From: Tachypleus tridentatus
Taxonomy: Eukaryota > Arthropoda > Merostomata > Xiphosura > Limulidae
Reading direction: 5' to 3'
Length of the DNA stretch: 64,000 nucleotides
Assembly (NCBI RefSeq): GCF_004210375.1
Contig: NC_134830.1
Coordinates: forward strand, 1 to 64,000
This document shows positions 10,701 to 21,125 of this stretch, in pieces. The notes under the pieces were generated by a model that was not told the origin of the DNA, did not search any database, and saw nothing but the letters and a program-made list of their open reading frames with translations. Made by a program: the position numbers and the translations under genes. The stretch's first letter is position 1. Each line of letters opens with the position of its first letter.

Positions 10701-13700
10701 CTCATCCTTATTGAATCAGCGATATAACATCAATATCAGAGTCTGTATACGCGTTTACTGTTCTTTTTCTAATGATTTGTAATGCACTCTGTATGTTAAA
10801 TCAGTTTGTGTCGTTGGGTGTCTCGTGAGATTAAACACTTGTATTTTATCTATTTCTGAATAACATTTGTTTGTTTGTTTTGGAATTTCGCACAAAGCTA
10901 CTCGAGGGCTATCTGTGCTAGCCGTCCCTAATTTAGCAGTGTAAGACTAGAGGGAAGGCAGCTAGTCATCACCACCCACCGCCAACTCTTGGGCTACTCT
11001 TTTACCAACGAATAGTGGAATTGACCGTAACTTTATAACGCCCCCACGGCTAGGAGGGCGAGCATGTTTGGCGCGACTCAGGCGCGAACCCACGACCCTC
11101 AGATTACGAAGCGCACGCATTAACGCTAGGCCATGCCAGGCCCACTGAATAACGTCTTATTCAATTTTTCTTTGTGTTGATACCATTAAAATTATACGAT
11201 AAATATTTTAAATAATTTAGAATATTATTAATCTATACCATAATGAAGAAGGTTTTACATCAGTAGCTAAAGCACTAGAAAACAACGTTATTAGGATGGA
11301 AGAAAGGTCTTGGCTTACAATAGTACTTGGGATTAAGGTAGTTGCGAAAATAAATGCTCAGATTTTTTGTGTATTAATTAATGTCATTGTGTATTTACAA
11401 CCCGATTGTTGTTCTGGATAGATTTCATTCGTCTATAACTTCTTCCTTTCAGTATTGACTTACATTGTAACAAAACAAAGTCGTAATACCAAACCAACAA
11501 CTAATTTTTGTGTAATGTTTAACTGACATATTTTTTATCAAGTCCATTCTGTTTGAAAAACGTCGAATCTAGCCTATTGTTGTACTTGTTTTGTTTGAAT
11601 TCTAAACGAAATTGTGATTCATAATTTTAGAAATGTTAGCTTGGGAATTTATTTATACAGGGTGTTCGGAAAGTCACTGTGCAGTTTTGTACTCATATGT
11701 CTATTCAGTCTATTTCAAGCCAGCAACTGATAGCGGTGTTTAGAAACAAAATAAGAAGGATCCAGGCCTGTATTGATGCCAACGGGGGTCACTTTCAACA
11801 TTGTTTATAATTGTCATTCATATTTACCTCTTGTATTCTATATTGAAACATGTCTGTTAATAAATATATAAGTGCACAGTGACTTTCCGAATACCCTGTA
11901 TGTATATTACCAGGGCATTGTCTTTGTGACTTTAAAGCGGTGATTGAAAATAACAACGGATATTGATAAAAGGATTCTTTTTATATGTATCTGTATATAC
12001 AGATTACAAAGTCTACTTTAACTGAAATTCAGAGGTTAGAAAATTAGAAAACGGGTCCAGTTGGACCTAATCAACAAGATGGCTAAACTAGAACACAAAT
12101 GAACTTACTTCAGACCAAGGACCTTCAAACCACCGAGGACAGATCCTAGTGTTACAGGGTTGCCGGTCGACGGGTTTAGGTGGAAAACAAAACCTAGTGT
12201 TAACCTGGACATTTGTTCTGTTATAAGAATCTGGAACACATTTTACATTACGGGTTTGGAAACCTCCGCCACAGGGAACACTGCAGGGACCCCAGTCTTC
12301 GGTAATCCAGCTGAAAAGTAATATAATTGTAACAATAAAAGTTTAGTTAAGAAAAACGTCTTTGTTATCAACTGTATTATACACATTTCTTCCATCGCAT
12401 TACTTAGATCCTCACGAATTGTTTCTTAATGATCGTGGGAATAAGAAATGGATTTGTAAATGAAACACATAACAGGAAACTATAAGGTTGGAGGACTGGA
12501 TATAGTGATGTACTGCTATTCGGTATCGAATTTTGACCATCTATATTTGCTCTAGATAGTGGTAGGCATACATCACGAAAAGCAATTTTCTTTTACAAGA
12601 AGCTTTTTGAGAACGTCCATTTAATTGTGTAGGATGTTAAAAAAAACAGAAGCAAAATCTCACAAAGAAATTGTATTTCGTAACCTTATACATTCATGAA
12701 TTAAAAGTTCATCGGGCCCGGCATGGCCAAGCGTGTTAAGGCGTTCGACTCGTATTCCGAGGGTCGCGGGTTCGAATCCCGGTCGCACCAAACATGTTCG
12801 CCCTTTCAGCCGTAGGAGCGTTATAATGTGATGGTGAATCCACTATTCGTTGGTAAAATAGTAGCTCAAGAGTTGACGGTGGGTGGTGACGATTACTAGC
12901 TGCCTTCTCTTTAGTTTTACACTGCTAAATTAGGGACGGCTTGCGCAGATAGCCCTCGAGTAGCTTTGCGCGAAATTCAAAACAAACAAAAATTCATTGA
13001 CATTACGAATTACTATTTACAAACATCCATACTTTCGGGCGACATTCAACAATCCGTTATTTATTTTCATCATCACTAGATTTCCAGGAATTATCCTGGA
13101 AAATACCCGAGTTTTATATCTGCTTCACTCAAAAGAAAACATCCCTTTATTAAAGGTTCAAACATAGTAGTATCATTCGACAGTGAGTACATATTTACGT
13201 ATACGTACATTGCTGGACAAACTTGCGTATTACATAACCGTATTTGAGGTCGGGGTCTTGTGGCAAAGTCGCAGAATCTTTCGGGAAATTCTTTGCGAGT
13301 CTCTGTATCACTGCAAATGGGCCTTGACATCTGATAGCCTGAATAACAATATTACAATTACAGATAGTTACAGATAGTCCATTCTGTTGGATTTCGCTTA
13401 ACAACTAATAATACTTTACATTGGTTTCTGTTTCTCCTTCCATAAAAAAACAAAAAACAACGTAATATAATTTAAATGTAGCAGTTTTGAAACTTTCACC
13501 ACAAAGTTTCTATATTCGTACTTATTGTAACGGTTACGCCCGTATAGTTACACACTAACCAGATATCTTTCCCCAAAAGCGATGACGATTATAAACTTTG
13601 TAATGTGAAATTAGATTAATCAACTTAATGACCTAAGGATAATATGGTTGTGGAAAGACTTAAGCTGCTTATTTTATAAGAAAACTTATAAGAGCTCATA

Positions 13701-16390
13701 ACGGTCGACACTAATGCATGGTATAAGGCACATCTCACTTGAAGCAGAGTGACCTTTTCACGACTACATCTGTGAAATACACAGGACCCTAAGTTTAGAT
13801 AAAACCAACATATTAACCATTAGCTCAAGTCACATAATTTACACAGAATACACAATTAGCACCGTTATAAGTCATAAAAATGTGTAAATGGACAAGTAGT
13901 ACTCACCACCACCACATGTCACAGAACAAGGTGAAAGGTCAGTTTCTGACCATTCATAAGTAGGATATTTACAACTTGTTCCATTTCTCCACAAATTCCA
14001 CATTCGTCAATCTTTTCGCTGAGCCAAGCTGAAGATCACATCCAACGGACTGAAATACAATGAATATTTAATAGCATCAGATGCGGCTACCTCCTTATTC
14101 TAAGTACATATATATATATATACATAAATATATTGGTGGGTAATTACAATATTGCTCTAGTTAGATTAAAAGTTTATCAGTTTGTTCACTTTATTCTTTC
14201 TTATTTTATCTTTCATTACTGGATACAGATTGTGACTTACAACTTTTCGTTTTTATCCACATTCGTTTTATTCTAATTCGTATCTATATATGATCACACG
14301 GTCGAAACTATACGGAAACAAGGTTGTATGCTCTACTAACTAGTTGACTTAAACCGTGTCAAATAGGCCCGTCATGACCAGGTGGTTAAGGCACTCCAAT
14401 CGTAATCCGAGGATCGCGGGTTCGAATCCCCGTCACACCAAATATGCTCGCCCTTTCAGCCGTGAGGGCGTTATAAAGTGACGGTCAATCCCACTATTCG
14501 TTGATTAAAGAGTAGCCCAAGAGTTGGCGGTGGGTGATGATGATTACCTGCCTTCCCTCTAGTCTTAGACTGCTAAATTAGGGACGGCTAGCGTAGATAG
14601 CTCTCGTGTAGCTTTGCGCGAAAAAAAACAAACCATGTCAAACACGCGTCACTCTTTAAGTTACTGTTAGGTTGTTAAAAGAACAGTGAATAAAAAAACG
14701 AATGGGTGGATAAACAAAAAAAATAATTTGTGCGTTTTTATGATTAATCAGGTTTGGTTTTAGCTGAAAAATATTTGTGTACGAAAATCGACTGAAGCGT
14801 AAGTGTAATAACCTAGAATTTCTTGTTTAGGAACCGCAGTGAGACTTTACTACGTGTTGATACATCTGTTGTTCTTGCAACGTAGCGAAAGACATTTGAT
14901 ATAAAGCTTCTACGTATTGAACAACTTCCTCACAATAAAATGCAAGCCTGCAACACGCTCACCTGCTACGTTATATGTGTTCTATGTATAAATAATATAT
15001 AAATAAGCTGTTATCAGTATATGTATATATTGAGCGAACTCTGATGGAAAGCCCGATTGGTATTAGTCAAAATATTATATATAATGAAAACCGTTAAAAA
15101 TATTTTATTTTTGTTGCTTTTTTTTACACGTACATAACACGACCCCTGGCGAGAACTTAAGAATATTCACCATGCACACCCTTCCACACACACATATCGA
15201 GTGAACCCTTCCGGCAACGAGTGCCATCTTGAGCTTTATGCGCTAGTTTGGCGACGAATAAGAAACTCTTTGCCTGGCACGTTAAACTGCACGGATCTTC
15301 CGGATCGTGGAATGGCTTCCAGTCGTAGAGCCGTCCTCGGTATGGTCTGTTGTCGTAGGCCTTGCACTGCATAGCTCGAAAGTCAGACCTGTCCTTGCAA
15401 GGCTGAAAAGAAACAACGAATCTTACCCTTTTATATTGTCGTGCACTCAAGAATTCTACAAATAACAAATATGTCGCACACACCTGGAATTATTTACGTG
15501 CGCTATAGAATATATAACGTTTACGTTAACTTTAGTAGGTGTGTGTGTTTGTGTGTTTTCTTATAGCAAAGCCACATTGGGCTATCTGCTGAGTCCACCA
15601 AGGGGAATCGAACCCCTGATTTTATCGCTGTAAATCCGAAGACTTACCACTGTACTAGCAGGGAACTCTTTAGTAGGTATGGTTAAAAGTCCACCGCTGG
15701 TACAGCGGTAAGTTTACTGATTTACAACTCTAAAATCGGCGGTTCGATTCCCCTCGGTGAACTCAACAGATAGCCCGATATTGCTTTGTTATAAGAAAAC
15801 ACAGACAAACTACACGATGATAAAGAGAGCATTGAACTTCTATTTTCATGATAACACAAAGCTTTCAAAACCAAGACTAAAATTAGAAACTAAGGTAGAC
15901 ACTACACTGTGAAAGGGCAAGTTTGTAGTCTTGCTTCTTTCTTAGTTTGTTTGTATGGCGACGTTTTTTTATTTTTGGTTTTTCCATCCCTAAACAAATA
16001 TATACATTGCTAGTAGCTATAACGAATCTCTTTGCTATAAATATACATAAAAACAGCACATTTTTAAAGATTCACAAAGTACTTGACTTAAGAATGGTGA
16101 TTCTGCATTTCAAAGTGTCTTTCTAACACAGACACTACGAGGGCTTATGGTGTCGCTTATTGATTTTGCCTTGACTTGCCCGAAGGCATAGTGTATTAAA
16201 AGTTCAAACAAATTTCTTATTTTACCTGCATATTACAAATACGGTAACGTATTGAATCTCCACGGCACCCCGTTTTCTGTAAACACTGTCGAATTTGGTA
16301 GGTGACGCCACCGTCGCAGCTCCTTGAGCATATCCCCCAGAGACTCCATTCCGACCATCCGATTGGAGTGTCGCTTCTCCTCTGATTGGT
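7520..16390 (-). CDS. ADAMTSL: ADAMTS-like protein, ADAMTSL1/ADAMTSL3 type (8 exons, partial at both ends)
   Basis: Exons in transcript order are 16390-16226, 15402-15171, 14049-13907, 13338-13209, 12310-12109, 9723-9570, 8818-8699 and 7733-7520. They encode TSR1 (WSEWSLWGICSRSC), an ADAMTS cysteine-rich domain (FRAMQCKAYDN, DGTRC, SLDMC, VGCD, CGIC), then TSR2 to TSR6. Exon phases agree at all seven introns. Such proteins are secreted glycoproteins of the extracellular matrix that lack the protease domain. The TSR order and the LPDNECPGP motif in TSR5 match the ADAMTSL1/3 group (Drosophila nolo is the likely insect relative). Odd points: the spacer domain normally found between the cysteine-rich module and TSR2 is absent, and exons 2, 3 and 8 carry small frameshifts. 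The signal peptide and the C-terminal TSR, Ig and PLAC parts are not found here. Papilin or a true ADAMTS is less likely. No database search was possible. Confidence 0.85.
7869..7983. repeat. Two-copy tandem duplication
   Basis: The word ACCGTGTTCTCACGTATTTT, with flanking CCGATAC and CCCTTAGCG, occurs twice in succession. Confidence 0.8.
7986..8104 (-). repeat. SINE family B copy
   Basis: Reverse orientation with GGGGAATCGAACCCCTGAT and GTAAATCCGTAGACTTACCG. The tail, GCAAACCCACATCGGGCTAT, lies to the left. Confidence 0.85.
8134..8237 (-). repeat. SINE family B copy
   Basis: A second family B copy 30 bp away in the same orientation. The tail is AGCAAAGCCACATCGGGCTA, and the B box complement carries one change (GGAATGGAACCCC). 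Confidence 0.85.
8699..8818 (-). CDS. ADAMTSL: ADAMTSL exon: TSR5, first part
   Basis: It reads GEWEPCSATCGEGTKRRS, then VECIMYLEF and LPDNECPG. The donor is CCAG/GTTAAA. Two acceptors are possible. CTTTCAG at 8830 has the better pyrimidine tract, but GGTAG ending at 8819 gives the required phase 1 join to the preceding exon, so I chose the start at 8818. The frame is intact. Confidence 0.83.
9570..9723 (-). CDS. ADAMTSL: ADAMTSL exon: TSR4
   Basis: The acceptor is TTCTCTTCCGTAG and the donor is ACAG/GTAATT. It starts exactly at the first TSR4 cysteine: CSVTCGQGYQQRSVVC, then SPECKLNTRPVLSRTC and VPC. Phase 0 entry joins WSE to CSVTC without a gap. The frame is intact over 154 nt. Confidence 0.9.
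9916..10494. mobile_element. Non-autonomous hAT element interrupted by a SINE
   Basis: Left end CCGTGTTTTTCAAACT and right end AGTTTGAAAAACACTA form hAT-like TIRs (consensus CAGTGTTTTTCAAACT). A GC-rich subterminal block follows the left end. The flanking 8 bp, GCTTCATC and GTTTAACC, match at only five positions, so the TSD is doubtful. Roughly 300 bp remain once the SINE is removed. Confidence 0.6.
10128..10409 (+). repeat. SINE family A copy with 9-bp TSD
   Basis: Head GGGCCCGGCATGGCCAAGCG, core and CGAAACAAACAAACAA tail. The TSD CTCTTTTAC lies at 10119-10127 and 10410-10418. It is nested in the hAT element, so it inserted later. Confidence 0.9.
10865..11144 (-). repeat. SINE family A copy with 9-bp TSD
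   Basis: Full-length reverse copy from TTTGTTTGTTTTGGAATTTC to CATGCCAGGCCC. Perfect TSD CTGAATAAC at 10856-10864 and 11145-11153. Confidence 0.9.
11658..11898 (+). mobile_element. Deleted mariner-like element keeping the transposase C-terminus
   Basis: TIRs are CAGGGTGTTCGGAAAGTCAC and its near-complement, extending to CTGTGCA. TA flanks lie at 11656-11657 and 11899-11900. Between them, 11739-11810 encodes FRNKIRRIQACIDANGGHFQ followed by HCL and a stop, typical of the C-terminal end of Tc1/mariner (IS630-like) transposases. The catalytic domain is gone. Confidence 0.85.
12109..12310 (-). CDS. ADAMTSL: ADAMTSL exon: TSR3 and start of TSR4
   Basis: The acceptor is ACTTTTCAG and the donor is GAA/GTAAGT. 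The 67 intact codons read WITEDWGPCSVPCGGGFQTR..., through PCNTRICP, to WFEGPWSE. The 2-nt carry-over from the preceding exon completes an Ile codon. An NRT N-glycosylation sequon lies in the middle. TSR3 has CSVPC where most TSRs have CSxTC or CSxSC, so its O-fucosylation acceptor is absent. Confidence 0.9.
12714..12990 (+). repeat. SINE family A copy
   Basis: Head GGGCCCGGCATGGCCAAGCG, B box GGGTTCGAATCCC, tail AAATTCAAAACAAACAAAAA. Flanking AAAGTTCAT and AAAATTCAT may be a degraded TSD. It lies in an ADAMTSL intron. Confidence 0.9.
13209..13338 (-). CDS. ADAMTSL: ADAMTSL exon: TSR2 body
   Basis: The acceptor is TTATTCAG and the donor is CAAT/GTACGT. It reads GYQMSRPICSD...FPERFCDFATRPRP and ends LCNTQVCPA. 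Entry is phase 1 from the CGGG of the previous exon and exit is phase 2. The frame is intact over 130 nt. The spacing of the four cysteines fits TSR2 of ADAMTSL1/3. Confidence 0.85.
13907..14049 (-). CDS. ADAMTSL: ADAMTSL exon: end of cysteine-rich domain and start of TSR2
   Basis: The acceptor is TATTTCAG and the donor is GGTG/GTGAGT. It reads SVGCDLQLGSAK, then in a second frame IDECGICG, then in a third frame NGTSCKYPTYEWSETD and SPCSVTCGGG. All three pieces are collinear with the family, so two single bases appear to be missing, one in an AAAA run and one where GGAGG would be expected. Adding two bases gives the length needed for phase 0 in and phase 1 out. The ~120-residue spacer domain expected between the CGGNGTSC-like motif and TSR2 is absent. 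Confidence 0.78.
14366..14631 (+). repeat. SINE family A copy
   Basis: GGCCCGTCATGACCAGGTGG head, GGGTTCGAATCCCCGTCAC B box and GCTTTGCGCGAAAAAAAACA tail. Intronic. Confidence 0.88.
15171..15402 (-). CDS. ADAMTSL: ADAMTSL exon: cysteine-rich domain, first part
   Basis: The acceptor is CTTTTCAG and the donor is CATG/GTGAAT. The peptide starts PCKDRSDFRAMQCKAYDN, continues with YDWKPF, DPCSLTC and DGTRC, and ends SLDMC. This is the standard ADAMTS/ADAMTSL cysteine-rich module and joins in phase to TSR1. The length of 232 nt is two short of a whole number of codons. A missing TG in the GGTGTGCATG run near 15171-15180 would restore the expected ending VCM before VGCD in the next exon. Confidence 0.85.
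15541..15667 (-). repeat. SINE family B copy with 11-bp TSD
   Basis: Tail AGCAAAGCCACATTGGGCTA, B box complement GGAATCGAACCCC. TSD CTTTAGTAGGT at 15530-15540 and 15668-15678. Confidence 0.9.
15690..15802 (+). repeat. SINE family B copy, inverted relative to its neighbour
   Basis: GGTACAGCGGTAAGTTTACT head, GGTTCGATTCCCCTCGGTGA B box, AGATAGCCCGATATTGCTTT tail. It stands head to head with the copy at 15.54-15.67 kb. Confidence 0.88.
16226..16390 (-). CDS. ADAMTSL: ADAMTSL exon: linker and TSR1
   Basis: 55 codons, entering and leaving in phase 0. The acceptor follows GTACTAACAG and the donor is CAG/GTAAAA. After a short linker the peptide reads WSEWSLWGICSRSC...YRICNMQ, a complete ADAMTS-type first TSR with six cysteines. 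WSEWSLW contains two overlapping WxxW C-mannosylation sites, and CSRSCDGG fits the O-fucosylation consensus. The reading frame is intact. Confidence 0.85.
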
Positions 16391-16845
16391 CTGTTAGTAC
16401 CAACATACAAAATAAAGAATGTAAAACAATGTCCGCATGTAAAAATAGATAAAAACTCACGAATCGAGATGTTTATCGATACAACTCTCAAATGCAAGTT
16501 TGTTCAAACCGTGTATAAAAAAAATCACTGGATGTTCGACTCCTGTTCACTGCCAATAATCCAATGACTGCTCATTAACAATCCTCAGTCATTTAATTAA
16601 ATATTTAGCAGTTTTAAAATAATAATAACTAGAAACTTCAGTTCAGTTCAGTTGATCCATAATAAAATTCTAAAAATTTCTGCGCTAGTTGTGGAAAATA
16701 AAACTACCATATTCGAAAGATAAGAAAGTGTCATAGGGTTTGTGGTGCCCAGTGATGTTGATTTAAAACATTACCTGGGACGAGGAATGGCTTCCGTCTA
16801 GCTACCCTGATAACGTAGCCCATTCTATGAACATAACTTCTGATT

Positions 16846-17121
16846 ACCCCGGCATGGCCAGGTGGTTAAGGCACTCGACTCGTAATCTGAAGGTCGCGGG
16901 TTCGAATCCCCGTAATACCAAACATACTCGCCCTTTCAGTCGTTGAGGCGTCAAAATGTTACGGTTAGTTACATTATTCGTTAGTAAAGAAAGTAGCCAA
17001 AGAGTTGGCGATGGGTGGTGATAACTAGCTGCCTTATCACTAGTCTTACACTCCTAAATTAGGGACGGCTAGCGCAGTACCTTTACCTCGTGTACCTTTA
17101 GGCGAAATTCAAAAACAAAAC
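16846..17121 (+). repeat. SINE family A copy
   Basis: CCCCGGCATGGCCAGGTGG head, GGGTTCGAATCCCCGTAAT B box, AAATTCAAAAACAAAAC tail. The core is somewhat diverged. Confidence 0.88.
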
Positions 17122-17867
17122 AGAACTTCTGATGGTATCTGTGGCGGCTGCTTAAAATAAACCATTCGACTTACGTCCTTTCACAGACATTCTGATCAGT
17201 TCGGATGCCTAGGATGAACATAAATTGTTGTTTTCCAACGTAACTAAAACTATATTAGTACCAAATTCACTGAGGTGTTCTAATTCACTTGATTTCATGT
17301 TTCCATCATCCAGTCATTAGATTTTGTGAAAACACGGTTAAATCGCAGGATTATTTTTTTCATACGTGTCAAGATTTTCACTGAAATATGATTGGAATAT
17401 TTACATGTGACGCTAGTGAGATGGTTGAATTTTCAGGTATGTACTTACTTACTGGTAGGCTGTATATATTGAAAGGGAATGTACAAATATCGTTTTGTTT
17501 ATGTCAGCTATCTTGGTTAAAGTTAAATATGTTTATTCGAAAACAAGGTGTTTAAAAAATGTGAATTGTTAACAAAACGTTCAAAACCAAAGTCTGGTTC
17601 CACACCGTATCCTTCATTTTTATATTTATTGAAAACTATACCGAGCTAATCTGACTAATTAAACATGAATTAGAACAGGCGTACATTAGATACAATATAA
17701 ACAGGAAGACAGCTTCACAATTGTTTTCACTGTTACTGTCTTACACCAGTAAAAAAAGTTAAGGTTTGTTTATGTTTCTGTGTGTTTGTTAAATGTAGTG
17801 TCTCTTCATAAACCTTATCGGGAAGTTAAACGATGGTTGCTAGGCACCGGAGACACCAAGAAAACAA

Positions 17868-20492
17868 TAATGACGGTAGCTTGTACTGACACAGGTAACA
17901 CAGGTAACGTACTTAATGACGGTAGTTTGTACCGACAACACAGGTAACAATGAATGGTAGCTTTTGTAGTGACAACACAGGTAATATACTTAATGACGGT
18001 GGCTTGTGAGTGACAACCTGGGTAACATACTGTAATGACGGTGAGCTTGTAGTGACCACACAGGTAACGTACTTAATGACGGTGGCTTGTAGCGGAAGTG
18101 ACCAACACAATTAACCGGTAGTTAATGACGGTGGCTTGTGGTGATAACCTGGGTAACGTGCTTAATGACGGTAGCTTGTACCTGACCACACTGGGTAACG
18201 TGCTTAATGACCAGGGTAGTTTTGTGAGTGACAACACAATTAACATACTTAATGACGGTAGTTTGTGAGTGACCGGCACGGGTAACGTGCTTAATGACGG
18301 TGGCTTGTGGTGACAACACAGGTAACATAATTAATGACGGTGGCTTGTTGTGACAACACGAATTAACGTGCTTAATGACGGTAGCTTGTACTGACAAACT
18401 GGGTAACATGCTTAATGACGGTAGCTTATTACTGACAACACAGGTAATATACTTAATGACGACGTATGGCTTGTACTGACAACACAGGTAACGTGCTTAA
18501 TGACGGTAGCACGTAACGTGACAACACTGGAGTAACGATCATGTAATGACGTAAGCTTGTGCTGACAACACAGGTAACGTATGTAATGACGGTGGCTTGT
18601 ACTGACAACCTGGTAACGTGCTTAATGACGGTAGCTTGTTGTGACAACCTGGGTACGTGCTTAATGACGGTGGCGGTACTGACAACACTGGGTAAACATG
18701 CCAATAACGGTAGCTTATTGCCGGGCAACCTAGGTGCTGTAACTTAATGACGGTGGCTTGTGAGTGACAACACAGGTAACGTACTTAATGACGGTGGCTT
18801 GTAGTGACAACGCAGGTGTGTCATAATAACGGTGGCTTGTAGTGACAACACAGATTAACATATGTAATGACGGTGGCTATGGTACTGCACACAGATAACA
18901 TATATTAATGACTGTTGGTGGCTTATGAGTGACAACCGGTAGGTAGTAACGTAACGCTTAATGACGGTAGCTTTACTGACAACACAGGGTAACGATAACT
19001 TAATGACGGTAGCTTGTAGGTGACAACGGTAGATTAGGGTAACGTGCTTAATGACGGTGGCTTGTGGTGACAACCACAGGCAATTTAACGGTACTTGTAA
19101 TGACGGTGGCTTGTACTGACTGACAACACAGGTAACGTGTACTTAATGACGGTGTAGCTTGTACTGACAACACAGGGTAACGTAGCTTCTTGTAGTAATG
19201 ACGGTAGCTTGTACTGACAACCTGACAGGTAACGTACTTAATGACGGTGGCTTGCCAGGTGACAACACAGGTAACGTACTTAATGACGGTGGCTTGTGGT
19301 GACAACCACACAGGTAACGTACTTAATGACGGTAGCTTGTAGTGACAACACAGGTAACATACTTAATGACGGTGGCTTGTGAGTGACAACACAGGTAACG
19401 GTACTTAATGACGGTGGCTTGTAGTGACAACCTTACAGGTTAACATATAAATGACGGTAGCAATAGTGACAACACGGGTAACGTACTTAATGACGGTGGC
19501 TTGTTGACCACACAGGTAACGTACTTAATGACGGTAGCTTGTAGTGTACACGGAGGTAATATGCTTAATGACGGTAGCTTGTGGTGACAACACAGGTAAC
19601 GTACTTAATGACGGTAGCTTAATGACTGACAACACAGGTAACTGTGATATAATGACGGGTAGCTTGAGTGACAACACAGGTAACGTACTTAATGACGGTA
19701 GCTTGTAGCGTGACAACACAGGTAACATACTTAATGACGGTAGCTTGTAATGACGGTAGCTTGACAACACAGGTAACATACTTAATGACGGTAGCTTGTG
19801 TGGTGACCACACAGGTAACATACTTAATGACGGTGGCTTGTAGTGACAACACAGGTAATGTACTTAATGACGGTGGCTTGTAGTGACAACACAGGTAACG
19901 TACTTAATGACGGTAGCTTGTAGGTGACAACACAGGGTAACGTGCTTAATGACGGTGGCTTGTACTGACAAACACAGGTAAACACGTAACGTACTCAATG
20001 ACGGTAGCTTAATGTATTTGTGACAACACAGGTAACGCACGTACTCAATGACGGTAGCTTGTAGGTGACAACTGAACAGGCAATGTGACTCAATGACGGT
20101 AGCTTGTAGTTTGTGACAACACAGGTAACGTACTTAATGACGGATGGCTTGTGGTGACAACACAGGTAACGTACTTAATGACGGTGACAACACAGGGCTT
20201 GTTTGCAACACGACAACACAGGTAACATACGTTAATGACAAACGGTGGCTTGTACTGACAACACAGGTAAACTTAATACTAATGACGGTAGCTTGTACTG
20301 ACAACACAGGTAACATACTTAATGACGGTAGCTTGTACTGACAACACTTAATGACGGTAGCTTGTACTGACAACACAGGTAACGTACTTAACGACGGTAA
20401 TGACAGGTAGCTTGACGGCGTTTTGTACCTCGACAACACAGGTAATGTACTTAATGACGGTAGCTTGTACTGACAACACAGGTAACATACTT
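17868..20492. repeat. 40-bp minisatellite, about 65 units
   Basis: The unit contains TTAATGACGGTGGCTTGTAG then TGACAACACAGGTAACGTAC. Units in the last third are regular. Units in 18.0-19.3 kb carry many one- to five-base insertions and losses. Apparent minus-strand ORFs (ATVIKYVTCVV repeats) are by-products of the array. Confidence 0.95.
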
Positions 20493-21125
20493 ACACCAAA
20501 CCTACTAGTTCATGAGCAGAATCTAAAGGTGATTGGTCATTTGTCACTGTCAACCAATCACTCAATTACCCGCAAACTCAATAAATGTACTTATTATATT
20601 AAATACACGTATGTACAGTCTATTTGAATCTCCAAAGTGAGCTGTTTTTTCATTCCTTTAAATCTGACATAAAATTTTTTTCAAGTCGTGTTCCAGCGAG
20701 TAAACTACCTAATCGATAAACTAAACACCAAAAAACAAAATGGGAGTTTTATTAACAGCACAAAACAGGTACTAGCGTGACTTTACGAAAAGTAAAACAA
20801 TGTTGGTTAGTAGTTATATCTGTCTGAAAGTTTAAATGTATGAAGTAGCAGGATTCACGAAACACTTTACCAAATATAACCGACCGATATTTAGAAATAA
20901 CAAACTAAGTCAGACTTTAAACTCAGGTATAATGTACTGTTCTTTTTATTTTTTTTTCTCTCATGATCCCTCTGTGGCTAATCGGTGAATTTTCGGACTT
21001 ATAACACAAATATTCGAGATTCGATTTGTAAGGCTGACACAGCACCACACGGTAACTGGTTCTAAAGTAACTTGTGGTAGGTAAATGGAGCCTTTTACAT
21101 GAAAAACCATTATGACGTGTTAAGT
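20493..21125. other. No gene recognised
   Basis: AT-rich unique sequence between the minisatellite and a degraded SINE. Confidence 0.5.

Noticed and set aside
17913-20439. Minus-strand ORFs with ATVIKYVTCVV repeats
   Set aside because: By-products of the 40-bp minisatellite, with frames changing at every small indel.
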